Made by a program: the position numbers and the translations under genes. A stretch of 58,290 nucleotides of DNA, from contig JADLAK010000107.1 of NCBI GenBank assembly GCA_020848275.1, forward strand, positions 1-58,290. The letters are read 5' to 3'. The stretch comes from Planctomycetota bacterium. GTDB lineage: Bacteria > Planctomycetota > UBA8742 > UBA2392. How positions within the stretch are numbered: the stretch's first letter is position 1; every line of letters starts with the position of its first letter. This document shows positions 14,936 through 23,880 of this stretch, in pieces. Below the pieces are notes generated by a model that was not told where the DNA came from, did no database searches, and was given only the letters and a program-made list of their open reading frames with translations.

Positions 14936-15835
14936 ATGGCCGCCGTACGCCCGATTTTCACCGATGCCACCCGCCCCGACACCAACGTCGAGCGCGTGGG
15001 CACCCTCGCCTACAGCCACCCGATCGTGCTGCCTGAAGACGTACAGGCGCGCTTTGAAGTCGCGTCGCCGCCGCTGCGCGCCGCGGCGCTGGCCATCGAC
15101 CTGATCATCATCACAGTCATCAGCGTCGCGCTGGTGTTCTTGCTGCTGGGGGCATGGCTGGCGCAAAACCAATGGCTCATGGCGCTGCAAATGATCCTGT
15201 TTTTCCTTGTGAACGTGGGCTACTTCTTCATCTTCGAAACTTTCATGAGCGGCCAGACGCCGGGCAAACGCCTGATGAAACTGCGCGTGATCACCGAAGA
15301 AGGCGAAGAAATCGGCGCGCGCGAAGGTTTGATTCGCTCGTTCACGCGCATTATCGAAATCGGCCCGACGCCGTCTCTGCTGGTGTTCGGGCGTTTTAAT
15401 GTCGAAGTCTGGCTCGCCGTCGCGCCGTTTATTTTCTTTGCGCTGGTGGTGTTCATCGACAAGCGCTGTCGCCGCCTGGGCGACTTTGCGGCCGGCACAT
15501 TGGTTGTGCGCCAGAAGCAGCCGACGGAATACGGCGACACGGTGCGCATCGCGGGCTATTTTGAATTGCAGCAGCGATTCTTCGCGCTGTCGTCGGCTGA
15601 ACTCGCGCGCCTGTCACCGGAGGATTACGTCAAGCTTGAGGAGTTCGGCTCGCGCATCCGCACCGTCAACCCGGCCACGCGCATGCAGGCGGCGATGGCC
15701 GCGGCGATGGGCATGGCGCAGAAGATGCAATACGGCCACCCGATTGCGCCCGAACACTCGGAGCGGTTTTTGTTCGAAGTCCACGCCGCCTTAAAGGAAC
15801 AACTGCGGCAACTCTACCCCGATTTGTACGGGTAA
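14936..15835 (+). CDS. RDD family membrane protein
   Basis: 299 residues. The RDD domain (about 45-180) has helices at ALAIDLIIITVISVALVFLL and MILFFLVNVGYFFIFETFM and the characteristic GQTPGKRLMKLRV motif. The next membrane helix is followed by CRRLGDFAAGTLVVR, typical of the family. A helical cytoplasmic tail follows, about 110 residues long (LSSAELARLSPEDYVKLEEF). The substrate is unknown; some RDD proteins act in ion exchange. It is divergent from the SpoIIM-like gene, a pairing often seen in bacteria. The tail is longer than in minimal RDD proteins. Confidence 0.85.
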   Translation: MAAVRPIFTDATRPDTNVERVGTLAYSHPIVLPEDVQARFEVASPPLRAAALAIDLIIITVISVALVFLLLGAWLAQNQWLMALQMILFFLVNVGYFFIFETFMSGQTPGKRLMKLRVITEEGEEIGAREGLIRSFTRIIEIGPTPSLLVFGRFNVEVWLAVAPFIFFALVVFIDKRCRRLGDFAAGTLVVRQKQPTEYGDTVRIAGYFELQQRFFALSSAELARLSPEDYVKLEEFGSRIRTVNPATRMQAAMAAAMGMAQKMQYGHPIAPEHSERFLFEVHAALKEQLRQLYPDLYG

Positions 15836-15850
15836 TACTTTGGCTGTTCG

Positions 15851-15872
15851 CGAGGCAGGCTTCCAGCCCGCC
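15851..15872. repeat. AGGCaGGC hairpin
   Basis: A short stem AGGCAGGC/GCCCGCCT with loop TTCCA lies just after the RDD gene. It may end its transcript; no U-tract follows. Confidence 0.5.
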
Positions 15873-15905
15873 TAATCAAGGCCAACTTTCGTTCGGAGAA
15901 CAACA

Positions 15906-16640
15906 TTGCGATTCCCAATCATTCGGGTGAGCATTCTACGCGCAGTTCTGGTAACTGTTACTTGCTCACTAGCGTTGTTCCTCATGTATCAGCCGATCCG
16001 CAGTGATAATGCGAAGGCAAAAGACGGGCCTGTCGACGGCACACTTGTGGTCTTCACACCCGATCATCCCGATCTCGTTGCTGTATTTGCTGAGGTGCGG
16101 GAAGCCAGTAAACCTCGGTGCGTCGGATTGAAATCGCGTGTGAAAGGTTATTGGGCGGAGGCCTTCACGACGCCTCATGCCGACACATTGGCAGACGTGT
16201 ACCTCGGCATTATGTACGAGGGCAATCTTGGTCGAGATTATCTCTATTGGGTCAAGGCGGGCAAAACGATCACGATCAAGGCCGGCACCACCGTTGTCGA
16301 TCTCAAAGGGTATTCAGTCCCCAAGGTGCTCAGCGGCAAAGAGAATGACTACTTCATGGCAAATCCGGACCGGGTGATTCTTGGGGCCTACGTGCCCGAT
16401 GCATTGAAGGGAAAAATCAGGTCGGCGAAGTTGATCGATTACGATTACGTTATTTCAGGTCCGCTTCAACACGACGCCGACGCAGTTTGCGATGATGTGC
16501 TTTTGTTTGACTACATCTGTCCAACTGGGAAAGCGAAGTTCCACGCCAGCATCACGGTCGTTAACGATAAAGGTGTAGAAGAAGACCTTGGAGACATGCA
16601 ACTGGTGATCCTCCGGCGAGAGCACTCTTACGAGCGATAA
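15906..16640 (+). CDS. Secreted hypothetical protein with TTG start, lower GC
   Basis: 244 residues with a signal peptide or anchor (VSILRAVLVTVTCSLALFLM, about residues 8-27). The rest is a soluble beta-rich protein, and the family is not recognised. The start is TTG 15906, supported by GGAG at 15895-15898, 7 nt upstream; no ATG gives the signal peptide. Base composition is visibly lower in GC than both neighbours (about 50% in the part I counted), and codon choice is less biased, which suggests later acquisition. No mobile-element genes flank it. It stands alone between the RDD gene and a convergent kinase gene. Confidence 0.7.
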   Translation: MRFPIIRVSILRAVLVTVTCSLALFLMYQPIRSDNAKAKDGPVDGTLVVFTPDHPDLVAVFAEVREASKPRCVGLKSRVKGYWAEAFTTPHADTLADVYLGIMYEGNLGRDYLYWVKAGKTITIKAGTTVVDLKGYSVPKVLSGKENDYFMANPDRVILGAYVPDALKGKIRSAKLIDYDYVISGPLQHDADAVCDDVLLFDYICPTGKAKFHASITVVNDKGVEEDLGDMQLVILRREHSYER

Positions 16641-16745
16641 CTTTGTTGTCCTTTTTTGAGTCTTGATAATACACGAATCGGTACCGGTGACTTACGCCAT
16701 CGTCTTTTCACACGTCTCCAATTTCGCCTGTGATGCTCTGAACAA

Positions 16746-19148
16746 TCACGCCCACAGCCACATGGCGCGGCCGACGAGGTACACGATGCTGACAAGCGCC
16801 GCGACGATGAACGGCACCCACGCCGCGAGGTAAAACCCGAACCCGCTCTTGGGCGGGCGCGGCGAGGCGATATAAGCCTCGTAGCGCCGCCGCAGGTTCG
16901 ACTCCGCCGGCTTGAGGATGTTCAGCGACCGGCCCCGGAAACGGAAGAACCAGTTCCAGATCAACCCCGCCAACATCGGCGTAAGGCCCAGCACAAAGTG
17001 GCTGGCGGAAGCGCCGCCCTGGTCGCCGATGGTCGGCGCATGCAGGCCAATCCAGGTGATGCTGCCGATGGCGCCGAATAATATCGAGTCCGCCGCGAAC
17101 TGGCGCGCAAAGGGCGCAAGCTCGTCGCGGCGTTTCGCGCTGAGGTTGCGTTTGAAGAACGACACGAACGCGCGATTGACCTCGTGAAACGGGTGCGAAA
17201 TCTGCGCCAGCACCCACACGCCCGCTAGAACCGCCAGCAGGTGCGTGATCAGCGCGCCCTGGCGCAGGCTGCCCTGCAGGCTGCCGCTGCGGTTGCCAAA
17301 AAACACCCACGACGGAAGATTCCAGCGCGCCAGTGCCATAGCCAGCACGCCCAGCCCCATCACCGCGAAAGTCAAACCCACGCGCCAGGGCCAGTCGCGT
17401 TTCTCCTGCCCCGGCACCTCATCCATGGCGTCAAGCCGCCGGTACGTGCCTTGCTCGACCAGGTTGATGGCCAGCGCAGCAAACACTCCGCCCCCCAGCA
17501 TCTGCACGGCAATCAGCGCGGTGTCTATGCTGCGCAGGATGCACGCGACGATGATCGCGCCCATACTCGGCAGCAGGTAGCACCACTTGGCGCGCCGGCA
17601 GGCCTCCGCCGCAAACAGCCCGCGAAGTTCGTCGTCGCGCGATCCCTTCCACAGCAACACCGCGTGGGTGGCGTCAAAGGCGCGCCGCGGGCCCAGGCGC
17701 ACCCATGCCGCAAGGGTGCCCAGGCCCAGCGTCATCAGGCCCGAGAACATACCGGGGTCAAACAGATGTTCGGCCAGTGAAATGCGTCTGCTCGGCGCGC
17801 CCGTCTCAGGATTGGGCTGGCCGCTGATGAGCCACGCCGTGAAGATGAAGCTTCCAGCCGCCGCGCACAGCGTCACGATTTTGCCCAGCATCGCAAAACC
17901 CAGGCCCTCCTCGGCGCCGCGCGCCATGTCCTGGATGTAACGGTCGAGGTCGGCCTGCAGTTCTTTTACCGACTGGTAGCGGTCGGCCTGGCTGTGGGCG
18001 AGGCACTTCATGCACATGGCCTCGATGCCGCGCGGGATAAACAGGCCGGGGTTGGCTTTGCTGGGACTTTGCGGGCGCTCGGTGGCTGCTTTGGCGATCA
18101 GCTCGCTTGCGGTATTGGCGGTATAGGGCGGCTGCAGCGCGAGCAACTCGTACAGGATCGCTCCGAGGCAGTAGATATCGCTGCGCTGGTCGACCTTGTC
18201 GCGCTCGCCGCGCGCCTGTTCAGGCGGCATGTAGGCGGGCGTGCCGAGAACACTGCCGTCGAGCGTCTCACTGCCCGGCGTCTGCAGCAGCGAGGTGTTG
18301 ACGCCGCCGCGCTGGCCGTCGCCGGCGACATCGCAGGCCTCGGGCCTCCCGATCACGCGGCCCAGCCCCCAGTCCATCACCAGCACCTCGCCGTACTCCC
18401 CCAGCATGATGTTGTCAGGTTTTAAATCGCGATGGATGACGCCGCGCGCGTGGGCGTAGGCCATGCCGTTGAGCAACTGGCCGAAGATGTAGAGGCGGCG
18501 CGACAGCGGCCAGGCTTCGCGCACCGCCGCGTCGCCCGAGCGCAACGCCTTGATGATCTTGGACAGGCTTTTGCCCTCGACCAGCTTCATCGTGAAGTAC
18601 GGGCGGCCCTTGGGGTCGGCGCCGATTTCGTGCACCGGCACGATGTTGGGATGGCTGAGCTGGCCCGTGACCTGCGCCTCGCTGACAAAGCGCAGGTGCG
18701 CGCCGTGGCTCTGCGAGCGGTCGACGCGCGAGATTTTCAGCGCGACGTCGCGGCCGAGGTCACGGTCAAAGGCGCGCACCACAACGCCCATGCCGCCGCG
18801 GCCGAGTTCCTCGTGCAGTTCATAGCGTGCGGCCCCCGCGGCGCTTACGCGCGCCGAGGTGTCGGTCGTGCGCTTGCCGCCGGGCGGAGTATCGGCGGCC
18901 TGCGTGGGCAGGTTGCCGATGTCGATCAGGGTTTCGCCCTCGGGCGTTGCCAGCGCGCCGCCTTCGCTGAAGACCGACTGGTGGCCGAGTTCGCCGCCGA
19001 TGTTGAGTTCAAGCAGGGTGCCGCCGGGCTCACTCGCGGCGGTCTTGACGACTTCGTTTTCGCCCTGGGTCTGCGGCAAGGGCCTGGTCGGCGAGCCGCT
19101 TTGCGCCGGTGCAGTCTCGGAAGCGGGTTTTGGCGGAGGCTCGGCCAT
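16746..19148 (-). CDS. Membrane Ser/Thr protein kinase
   Basis: About 800 residues from ATG 19148 (a GTG at 19217 would add 23). A low-complexity Pro/Thr/Glu-rich N-terminus of about 105 residues precedes a Hanks-type kinase domain (about 109-405) with GRGGMG, VALK, HRDLKPDN, GTPAYMPPEQ and RSDIYCLG. The activation-loop Mg motif is DWG (VMDWGLGRV) rather than DFG, a variant I recall as common in planctomycete kinases. The C-terminal half has several membrane helices (about 430-800). Unlike PknB, no PASTA or other sensor repeats are seen. The divergent gene at 19292 is a secreted protein. Substrates are unknown. Confidence 0.85.
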   Translation of the reverse strand: MAEPPPKPASETAPAQSGSPTRPLPQTQGENEVVKTAASEPGGTLLELNIGGELGHQSVFSEGGALATPEGETLIDIGNLPTQAADTPPGGKRTTDTSARVSAAGAARYELHEELGRGGMGVVVRAFDRDLGRDVALKISRVDRSQSHGAHLRFVSEAQVTGQLSHPNIVPVHEIGADPKGRPYFTMKLVEGKSLSKIIKALRSGDAAVREAWPLSRRLYIFGQLLNGMAYAHARGVIHRDLKPDNIMLGEYGEVLVMDWGLGRVIGRPEACDVAGDGQRGGVNTSLLQTPGSETLDGSVLGTPAYMPPEQARGERDKVDQRSDIYCLGAILYELLALQPPYTANTASELIAKAATERPQSPSKANPGLFIPRGIEAMCMKCLAHSQADRYQSVKELQADLDRYIQDMARGAEEGLGFAMLGKIVTLCAAAGSFIFTAWLISGQPNPETGAPSRRISLAEHLFDPGMFSGLMTLGLGTLAAWVRLGPRRAFDATHAVLLWKGSRDDELRGLFAAEACRRAKWCYLLPSMGAIIVACILRSIDTALIAVQMLGGGVFAALAINLVEQGTYRRLDAMDEVPGQEKRDWPWRVGLTFAVMGLGVLAMALARWNLPSWVFFGNRSGSLQGSLRQGALITHLLAVLAGVWVLAQISHPFHEVNRAFVSFFKRNLSAKRRDELAPFARQFAADSILFGAIGSITWIGLHAPTIGDQGGASASHFVLGLTPMLAGLIWNWFFRFRGRSLNILKPAESNLRRRYEAYIASPRPPKSGFGFYLAAWVPFIVAALVSIVYLVGRAMWLWA

Positions 19149-19291
19149 GGCGTCTGATAATATCGCGCCGTCCACACGGGCGAAGGGGCGTTTAGGTTGT
19201 TCTGGTGCAAAGGACACAGCTTTACCCTGCCTTTTGCCGAATGATGACCGTTAATACTGAGGGCCCACCCGTGTTGAATCATTCCACACCT

Positions 19292-21430
19292 ATGATGCGT
19301 TTTGCTCCGCTCCTGTTCGCGCTCCTTTGCGTGCTTGCCACTTCTCTGGCAGCAAATGACGTCGCCTTACCCGACGGTAACGGCGGCGTGCTGATGCTTT
19401 TGCCCGAACCTACCAGTGCGGCGGGCGACGGGCTTTCGGAGTTCGCGGGCGATCCCGGCCTGCCCTGCCCCGCGTGGAGCGAATGGCCCGGCGCCGCATG
19501 GCCCGGCTGCGAACTGTGGCGGCTTAAGGACGGCAAGGTCGAACGCCTGACCAACGTCGTCGGCGGCGGCGCCGAAAAGGACCGCACCAGCAACCGGCGG
19601 ACTCTGTATGCCGCGTTTGTCGCGGGCGGGGCTACGTATGCGTTGCACTACGATCCTTTCAAGGAATTCGGCGGTATCTGCGAGGTCGTTCGCATTGACG
19701 CCGCACAGGCGAAGGCCGACGGTGTGCCGGTCGGGGGTTCGGTGTTGCTGGCAAGCGCCGAGTATCTCGACGCGCCCTGCGTATCGCCTGACGGCAAATA
19801 CCTGTGCGTACGAGCCTTCAATAAGGAAGCGATTACGCTGCGCGTTTACGACCTCGCGACATGGAAGCTTGCCGCGGAAAGCTCCGTTGCGGTCTACGCG
19901 CGGCCGGTCTGGATCGACAATGCCGCGCTCTGCGTCGTGGCCTACGAGACGACGCTGCGTGACGCGATGCGAGCCGCCGCAAGCGAGCCCGCTCCGGTTG
20001 TCGGCAAGCTGCTTAAACTGGTAATGGTCGACGACAAGTTGGCGTCGACGGAATTGCTCGCGGGCACGTTCCCGCCCGACTTTTACTCGCGCAATCTGGC
20101 CTGGAGCACGACGCAAAAAAAGCTCATCGTCGCGCGTGCTGACAAGACCGGCATCGCGATCGAACTTCGCGACGCCGCACCAGACGCCAAGCCGTTGCAA
20201 GTCGAACACTTCGACTTCGCGCGAGGCGTGGGCGTCGACGGGCCCGCCATACTTTGCGCGGGCGTCGAGCGCGGACGTTTTTGCCAGACAGTGACCGCCG
20301 CAAATGATGCGGGCAGCAAGCCGGAAGGCAAGCGTGCGGTGATCGAAAGCGCGGGCGTCGACGGCCGCGGCGGCATGATCGGTTTAGCGGGTTGCGTGGC
20401 GATCATCGAGCCCGTCGGCAATCCGCTGTGGGCCACGGGCCGCGACGCCCAGCCCGAAGTCCTGCATACCCTGGTCATCACCGGCCCCGGCGGCTTCGAC
20501 AGCCTGCGCAACCCGCGTACGCTCCAGCGTGTTTCCGCTGTTGCATCGCGCTTCAAGGACATTGAAAACTACAAGTGGAAGGGCACGACGCCGCGACCGC
20601 TGGTCAGCACCGTGCTTGCGTTCGACCTCAACATCGACATCGATGACAAGGCAATCAAGAACAAGAAGGGCCGCTACATCGAGTACTACGACGCCAAGGG
20701 TCGCGGCGGCAAAGGCCGCCTGCGCTGGGAGGACAACCTCGGCGGCAACTGGGTCGTCAATGCCGTCAGCGGCAAAGGCACGCCCGAGACCGACAAGGTC
20801 TACGACAACGGCTTGGTCGGCAATGCAGGCGAGTTGCAGGAAACCGCGGCGACGCGCTCGGGCACCTACGACAAATTGCTCGAGCAGATCGAAAGCCGCA
20901 ACGCGTTGCTGCTGACCGGCCTCGAGCGCGCGCCGGACAAGGGCGGTTTGAAATTCGTCGGGCGCGCAATCTGGCGCGATCCCATCGACGGCGTCGACAA
21001 GCGCGTGTTCACCTACGCACGCACCATCACCACGTCCGGCGGCAGCAAGTTTAACGCGTTGCTCAGCTTCGTGGCCGATGTGCCAAGCATGGGCAACCGT
21101 GCCAACCCGCACCCCCTGATGCGGGCGCGCATGCAGACGCGTTTTGGCGGCGGCAACTTTGGCGAAGTCGACCTGGCGTTCTCGACAGACAGCTTTGTCG
21201 AGCTCCCGAACCTCGAAATCGCCGACGCGCCCAAAATGCTGCTGCCGCGCACCTTCAGCGCCTACCAGACCGACAAAAACGGCAAGGCCGTGCGCCAGTT
21301 CTCGGCGACGCTGCTCACCACGGTCAACGGCGACCCCAAGCACCTGCGCGGCACTCTGACTTGCGGCTACAACGAATCCGGCGCGTCAACAGACGACAAG
21401 TTCAATAACCTGTACCGGCGCAAACCCTGA
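19292..21430 (+). CDS. Secreted protein with propeller-like N-terminal region
   Basis: 712 residues with a clear signal peptide (MMRFAPLLFALLCVLATSLAA). The first half has repeats of short strand-rich motifs such as DAPCVSPDGKYLCVRAF and ARPVWIDNAALCVVAY, as in TolB/WD40-type propellers. The C-terminal third (from about 420) is rich in beta strands and charged residues and is not recognised. ATG 19292 is chosen for the signal peptide; the frame is open back to 19205, overlapping the kinase gene's alternative start. The function is unknown. The divergent location next to a Ser/Thr kinase may mean shared regulation. Confidence 0.7.
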   Translation: MMRFAPLLFALLCVLATSLAANDVALPDGNGGVLMLLPEPTSAAGDGLSEFAGDPGLPCPAWSEWPGAAWPGCELWRLKDGKVERLTNVVGGGAEKDRTSNRRTLYAAFVAGGATYALHYDPFKEFGGICEVVRIDAAQAKADGVPVGGSVLLASAEYLDAPCVSPDGKYLCVRAFNKEAITLRVYDLATWKLAAESSVAVYARPVWIDNAALCVVAYETTLRDAMRAAASEPAPVVGKLLKLVMVDDKLASTELLAGTFPPDFYSRNLAWSTTQKKLIVARADKTGIAIELRDAAPDAKPLQVEHFDFARGVGVDGPAILCAGVERGRFCQTVTAANDAGSKPEGKRAVIESAGVDGRGGMIGLAGCVAIIEPVGNPLWATGRDAQPEVLHTLVITGPGGFDSLRNPRTLQRVSAVASRFKDIENYKWKGTTPRPLVSTVLAFDLNIDIDDKAIKNKKGRYIEYYDAKGRGGKGRLRWEDNLGGNWVVNAVSGKGTPETDKVYDNGLVGNAGELQETAATRSGTYDKLLEQIESRNALLLTGLERAPDKGGLKFVGRAIWRDPIDGVDKRVFTYARTITTSGGSKFNALLSFVADVPSMGNRANPHPLMRARMQTRFGGGNFGEVDLAFSTDSFVELPNLEIADAPKMLLPRTFSAYQTDKNGKAVRQFSATLLTTVNGDPKHLRGTLTCGYNESGASTDDKFNNLYRRKP

Positions 21431-21469
21431 CGGCTACCGCCGTGCCGCGCGGCTATCTAGACTGCCGCC

Positions 21470-22252
21470 ATGGCAGGACGCACCACCATCCGCGATCTCC
21501 GTACCGCCGCCAAGAGCCGCAAGCTCTCGATGGTGACGGCTTATGACGCGTTCAGTGCGCGGCTGGTCGAGGAAGCAGGCATCGACATTGCTCTGGTCGG
21601 CGACAGCCTCGGCACCACGGTGCAGGGGCGTGCCGATACGTTGCCTGTCAGCATGCGCGACATGCTCTACCACACCGAGATTGTCGCGCGCTGCACCAAA
21701 CGCAGCCTCGTCATCGGCGACATGCCCTTTGGCAGCTTCCAGGCCGGCGCCGACGCCGCCGTCTCCAACGCAGTCGATTTCCTCAAGGCCGGCGCGCAGG
21801 GCGTGAAACTCGAAGGCGGTACGGCGGTGATCGAGCAAATCACGCGCATGACGCAATCGGGTATCCCGGTGATGGGCCACCTGGGGTACACGCCGCAAAG
21901 TATTAACGCGACCGGCGGCCCGCGCCTGAACAAGCAGAAGGATTCGCTGATCGACGACGCCAAACGCCTGCAGGACGCGGGCGTGTTTTCGATGGTGCTC
22001 GAGATGGTGCCCGCCGAGATCGCCAAGGCCGTCACGGAGGCCGTTGACGTCCCAACCATCGGCATCGGCGCCGGGCCGCACTGCACGGGCCAGGTGCTGG
22101 TGTTCTACGACATGCTGGGCTTCAGCCCGGATTTCTCGCCGAAGTTCCTCAAGCGATATTTCGATTTCCACGGCGGAGCGCTCAAGGCGCTCAAGCAGTA
22201 CAAGTCTGACGTCGAAGCCGGCGATTACCCCGGCCCTGAAAACAGCTATTGA
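21470..22252 (+). CDS. panB: 3-methyl-2-oxobutanoate hydroxymethyltransferase PanB
   Basis: 260 residues that align with PanB throughout. The enzyme converts 3-methyl-2-oxobutanoate and 5,10-methylene-THF to 2-dehydropantoate, the first step of pantothenate synthesis. Recognisable segments are MVTAYDAFSARLVEEAGID, ALVGDSLGTTVQGRADTLPV, GDMPFGSFQ, GAQGVKLEGG, MGHLGYTPQS and IGIGAGPHCTGQVLVFYDML. These cover the Mg-binding Asp residues and the catalytic Glu. Start ATG 21470 is 39 bp after the previous gene. No panC or panD gene lies nearby. Confidence 0.96.
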   Translation: MAGRTTIRDLRTAAKSRKLSMVTAYDAFSARLVEEAGIDIALVGDSLGTTVQGRADTLPVSMRDMLYHTEIVARCTKRSLVIGDMPFGSFQAGADAAVSNAVDFLKAGAQGVKLEGGTAVIEQITRMTQSGIPVMGHLGYTPQSINATGGPRLNKQKDSLIDDAKRLQDAGVFSMVLEMVPAEIAKAVTEAVDVPTIGIGAGPHCTGQVLVFYDMLGFSPDFSPKFLKRYFDFHGGALKALKQYKSDVEAGDYPGPENSY

Positions 22253-22345
22253 CGTTGGAAGGGCACGCGGCAGCGCGTCCGGTCTTCGTGCCGGCGGACA
22301 GCCTGGTTCGCCGACGTAGCCTTGGCGCCGTTGGCCCGCGAATCC

Positions 22346-23818
22346 CTACTTCTTCCTCTGGGCGGGCATTCTCGGTTCCGGCGGCGGCTCCGGATCAAGC
22401 TCCAGTTCCGGGGCGTTGCGCGACTTCAGCCGCAGCGCCGCCATCACGCTTTCCGCGATCAACACGCCCACAAGCGCCAGCGGCGCAAGGATCGCCAGCA
22501 GGTCCTGCATCCAGCGTAGTTGCGGCTTGTAGAGCTTGCTCACGCCCTGCTCGGGTCGCGGCATACGCGTGTTGATCAGCGCGCCTTTGACCGTCGTCCC
22601 GCCCGTGCCCGATGACGCGCGCTCCACCAGCCGGGCCTGCGGGTCGATCACCGCGCCGCCGCCGGGCCACGCGTGAACCTGCGGCACGCCCTCAAGCAAC
22701 GTGCGGCGACGCGTCTGCCTGAGCTGAAAAACTTCGGCGCTGTCGCCGCCCGGCGCTTTGGCGTGGCTGGCGAACACGATTTCTTCGTCGCTGGTGCCCA
22801 GTTGATCCCAGCGCGTCCCCATCAGGAGTTTTCCCGCGGACGTTTGCGCGTTCTCGACGCGCTCCGGCGGAGCGTCGATGCCCCATTCCTTGATGACGGG
22901 TTTTTCCGCGCGGTCGTAAATTGCGGCGCGCCAGTTTTTGCCGTCGGAAACCGTCAACGCGACCATCAACTGTTTTTCGCGCGCGAGATTTTCCGCCCCC
23001 GCCAGTATCTCGTCGGCCTTGGCGCGGCTGTCCGTTTCCACCGCGGGCCACAACGCGACGGACCCGCGCCCGAGCGCGCCCAGCACTTCGCGCGTGGTTT
23101 TTTCGGGGTCCGCGGGGCTCGTGACGATAATTAGCTGGCGGCCGCCCTCGGGTTTTTCAACCGCTGAAAGCTTCACGCCCAGCCCGTCAATCGCCGCCCA
23201 CAGCACGATCAGGCCCGCGACCAGCATTCCCACCCATCCGCCGAGGCGTCGTTCGCCCTCGCCCTTGCCGTTGTAGAGTTCAGACGCCAGCCGCGCGATC
23301 AGCGCAAGCAGACCCGCTAATACCGGGAGATCGATGATGCGGAACAGCCCGCGCGCCATGGCGCTGTTCACCAGCGCCTCGCCGGGCATTGCGGCCGGCA
23401 CAGCAACGAGCGCGTAAACGCCCGCTATTAACAGGCCAAAAACCAACGGGCGCACCAGCAGCGGCAGGCGCATCATCAAAGGCGCTTCCATCGCGCCGCA
23501 AACCAGGCCCGCGAGCAAGCCCAGCAGGACAAAACTTCCGATCGGCAGTGGCGTCAGCCAGTAGCACTGGGCTGCCGCGCCTGCGGCAAAGCCCACCAGC
23601 CCGACCAAGCCCGACGCGAGCCACCCGCCGCCGGTGGCCGCGAAGCACAGGGGCGCCAGCGCGAACCAACCCACGGCCCACCAGTCGTGGGTGTTGGCCG
23701 AGACCCACAGCAGCGGCGCTGAAATCAGCGCGCCAATAAAGCGCCACGGGCTGCGTTTAAGCTGGTCGAGGAGTTCGCCAAAAAACTGGCGCTCTTCGTC
23801 GCCGCGGACAATCGCCAT
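22346..23818 (-). CDS. Lnt-like membrane protein lacking nitrilase active-site residues
   Basis: 490 residues with the architecture of apolipoprotein N-acyltransferase. About five or six N-terminal helices (residues 25-190, with WFALAPLCF near the start) are followed by a soluble nitrilase-like domain (about 215-430) and a last helix (about 443-465). In Lnt the nitrilase domain uses a Glu-Lys-Cys triad. Here the WPETA-like position reads WPAVE and the soluble domain has no Cys at all, so acyl-enzyme chemistry is not possible by the usual route. The C-terminus is Pro/Glu-rich. It may be a non-catalytic relative or a divergent enzyme. It is convergent with panB and divergent from a lipoprotein gene. 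Confidence 0.5.
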   Translation of the reverse strand: MAIVRGDEERQFFGELLDQLKRSPWRFIGALISAPLLWVSANTHDWWAVGWFALAPLCFAATGGGWLASGLVGLVGFAAGAAAQCYWLTPLPIGSFVLLGLLAGLVCGAMEAPLMMRLPLLVRPLVFGLLIAGVYALVAVPAAMPGEALVNSAMARGLFRIIDLPVLAGLLALIARLASELYNGKGEGERRLGGWVGMLVAGLIVLWAAIDGLGVKLSAVEKPEGGRQLIIVTSPADPEKTTREVLGALGRGSVALWPAVETDSRAKADEILAGAENLAREKQLMVALTVSDGKNWRAAIYDRAEKPVIKEWGIDAPPERVENAQTSAGKLLMGTRWDQLGTSDEEIVFASHAKAPGGDSAEVFQLRQTRRRTLLEGVPQVHAWPGGGAVIDPQARLVERASSGTGGTTVKGALINTRMPRPEQGVSKLYKPQLRWMQDLLAILAPLALVGVLIAESVMAALRLKSRNAPELELDPEPPPEPRMPAQRKK

Positions 23819-23880
23819 CTCGATCTCCCCGACCGCATGTTAGCATTCAATAGCCCCGTTCCCCCGGCAGGAAAACTGCC

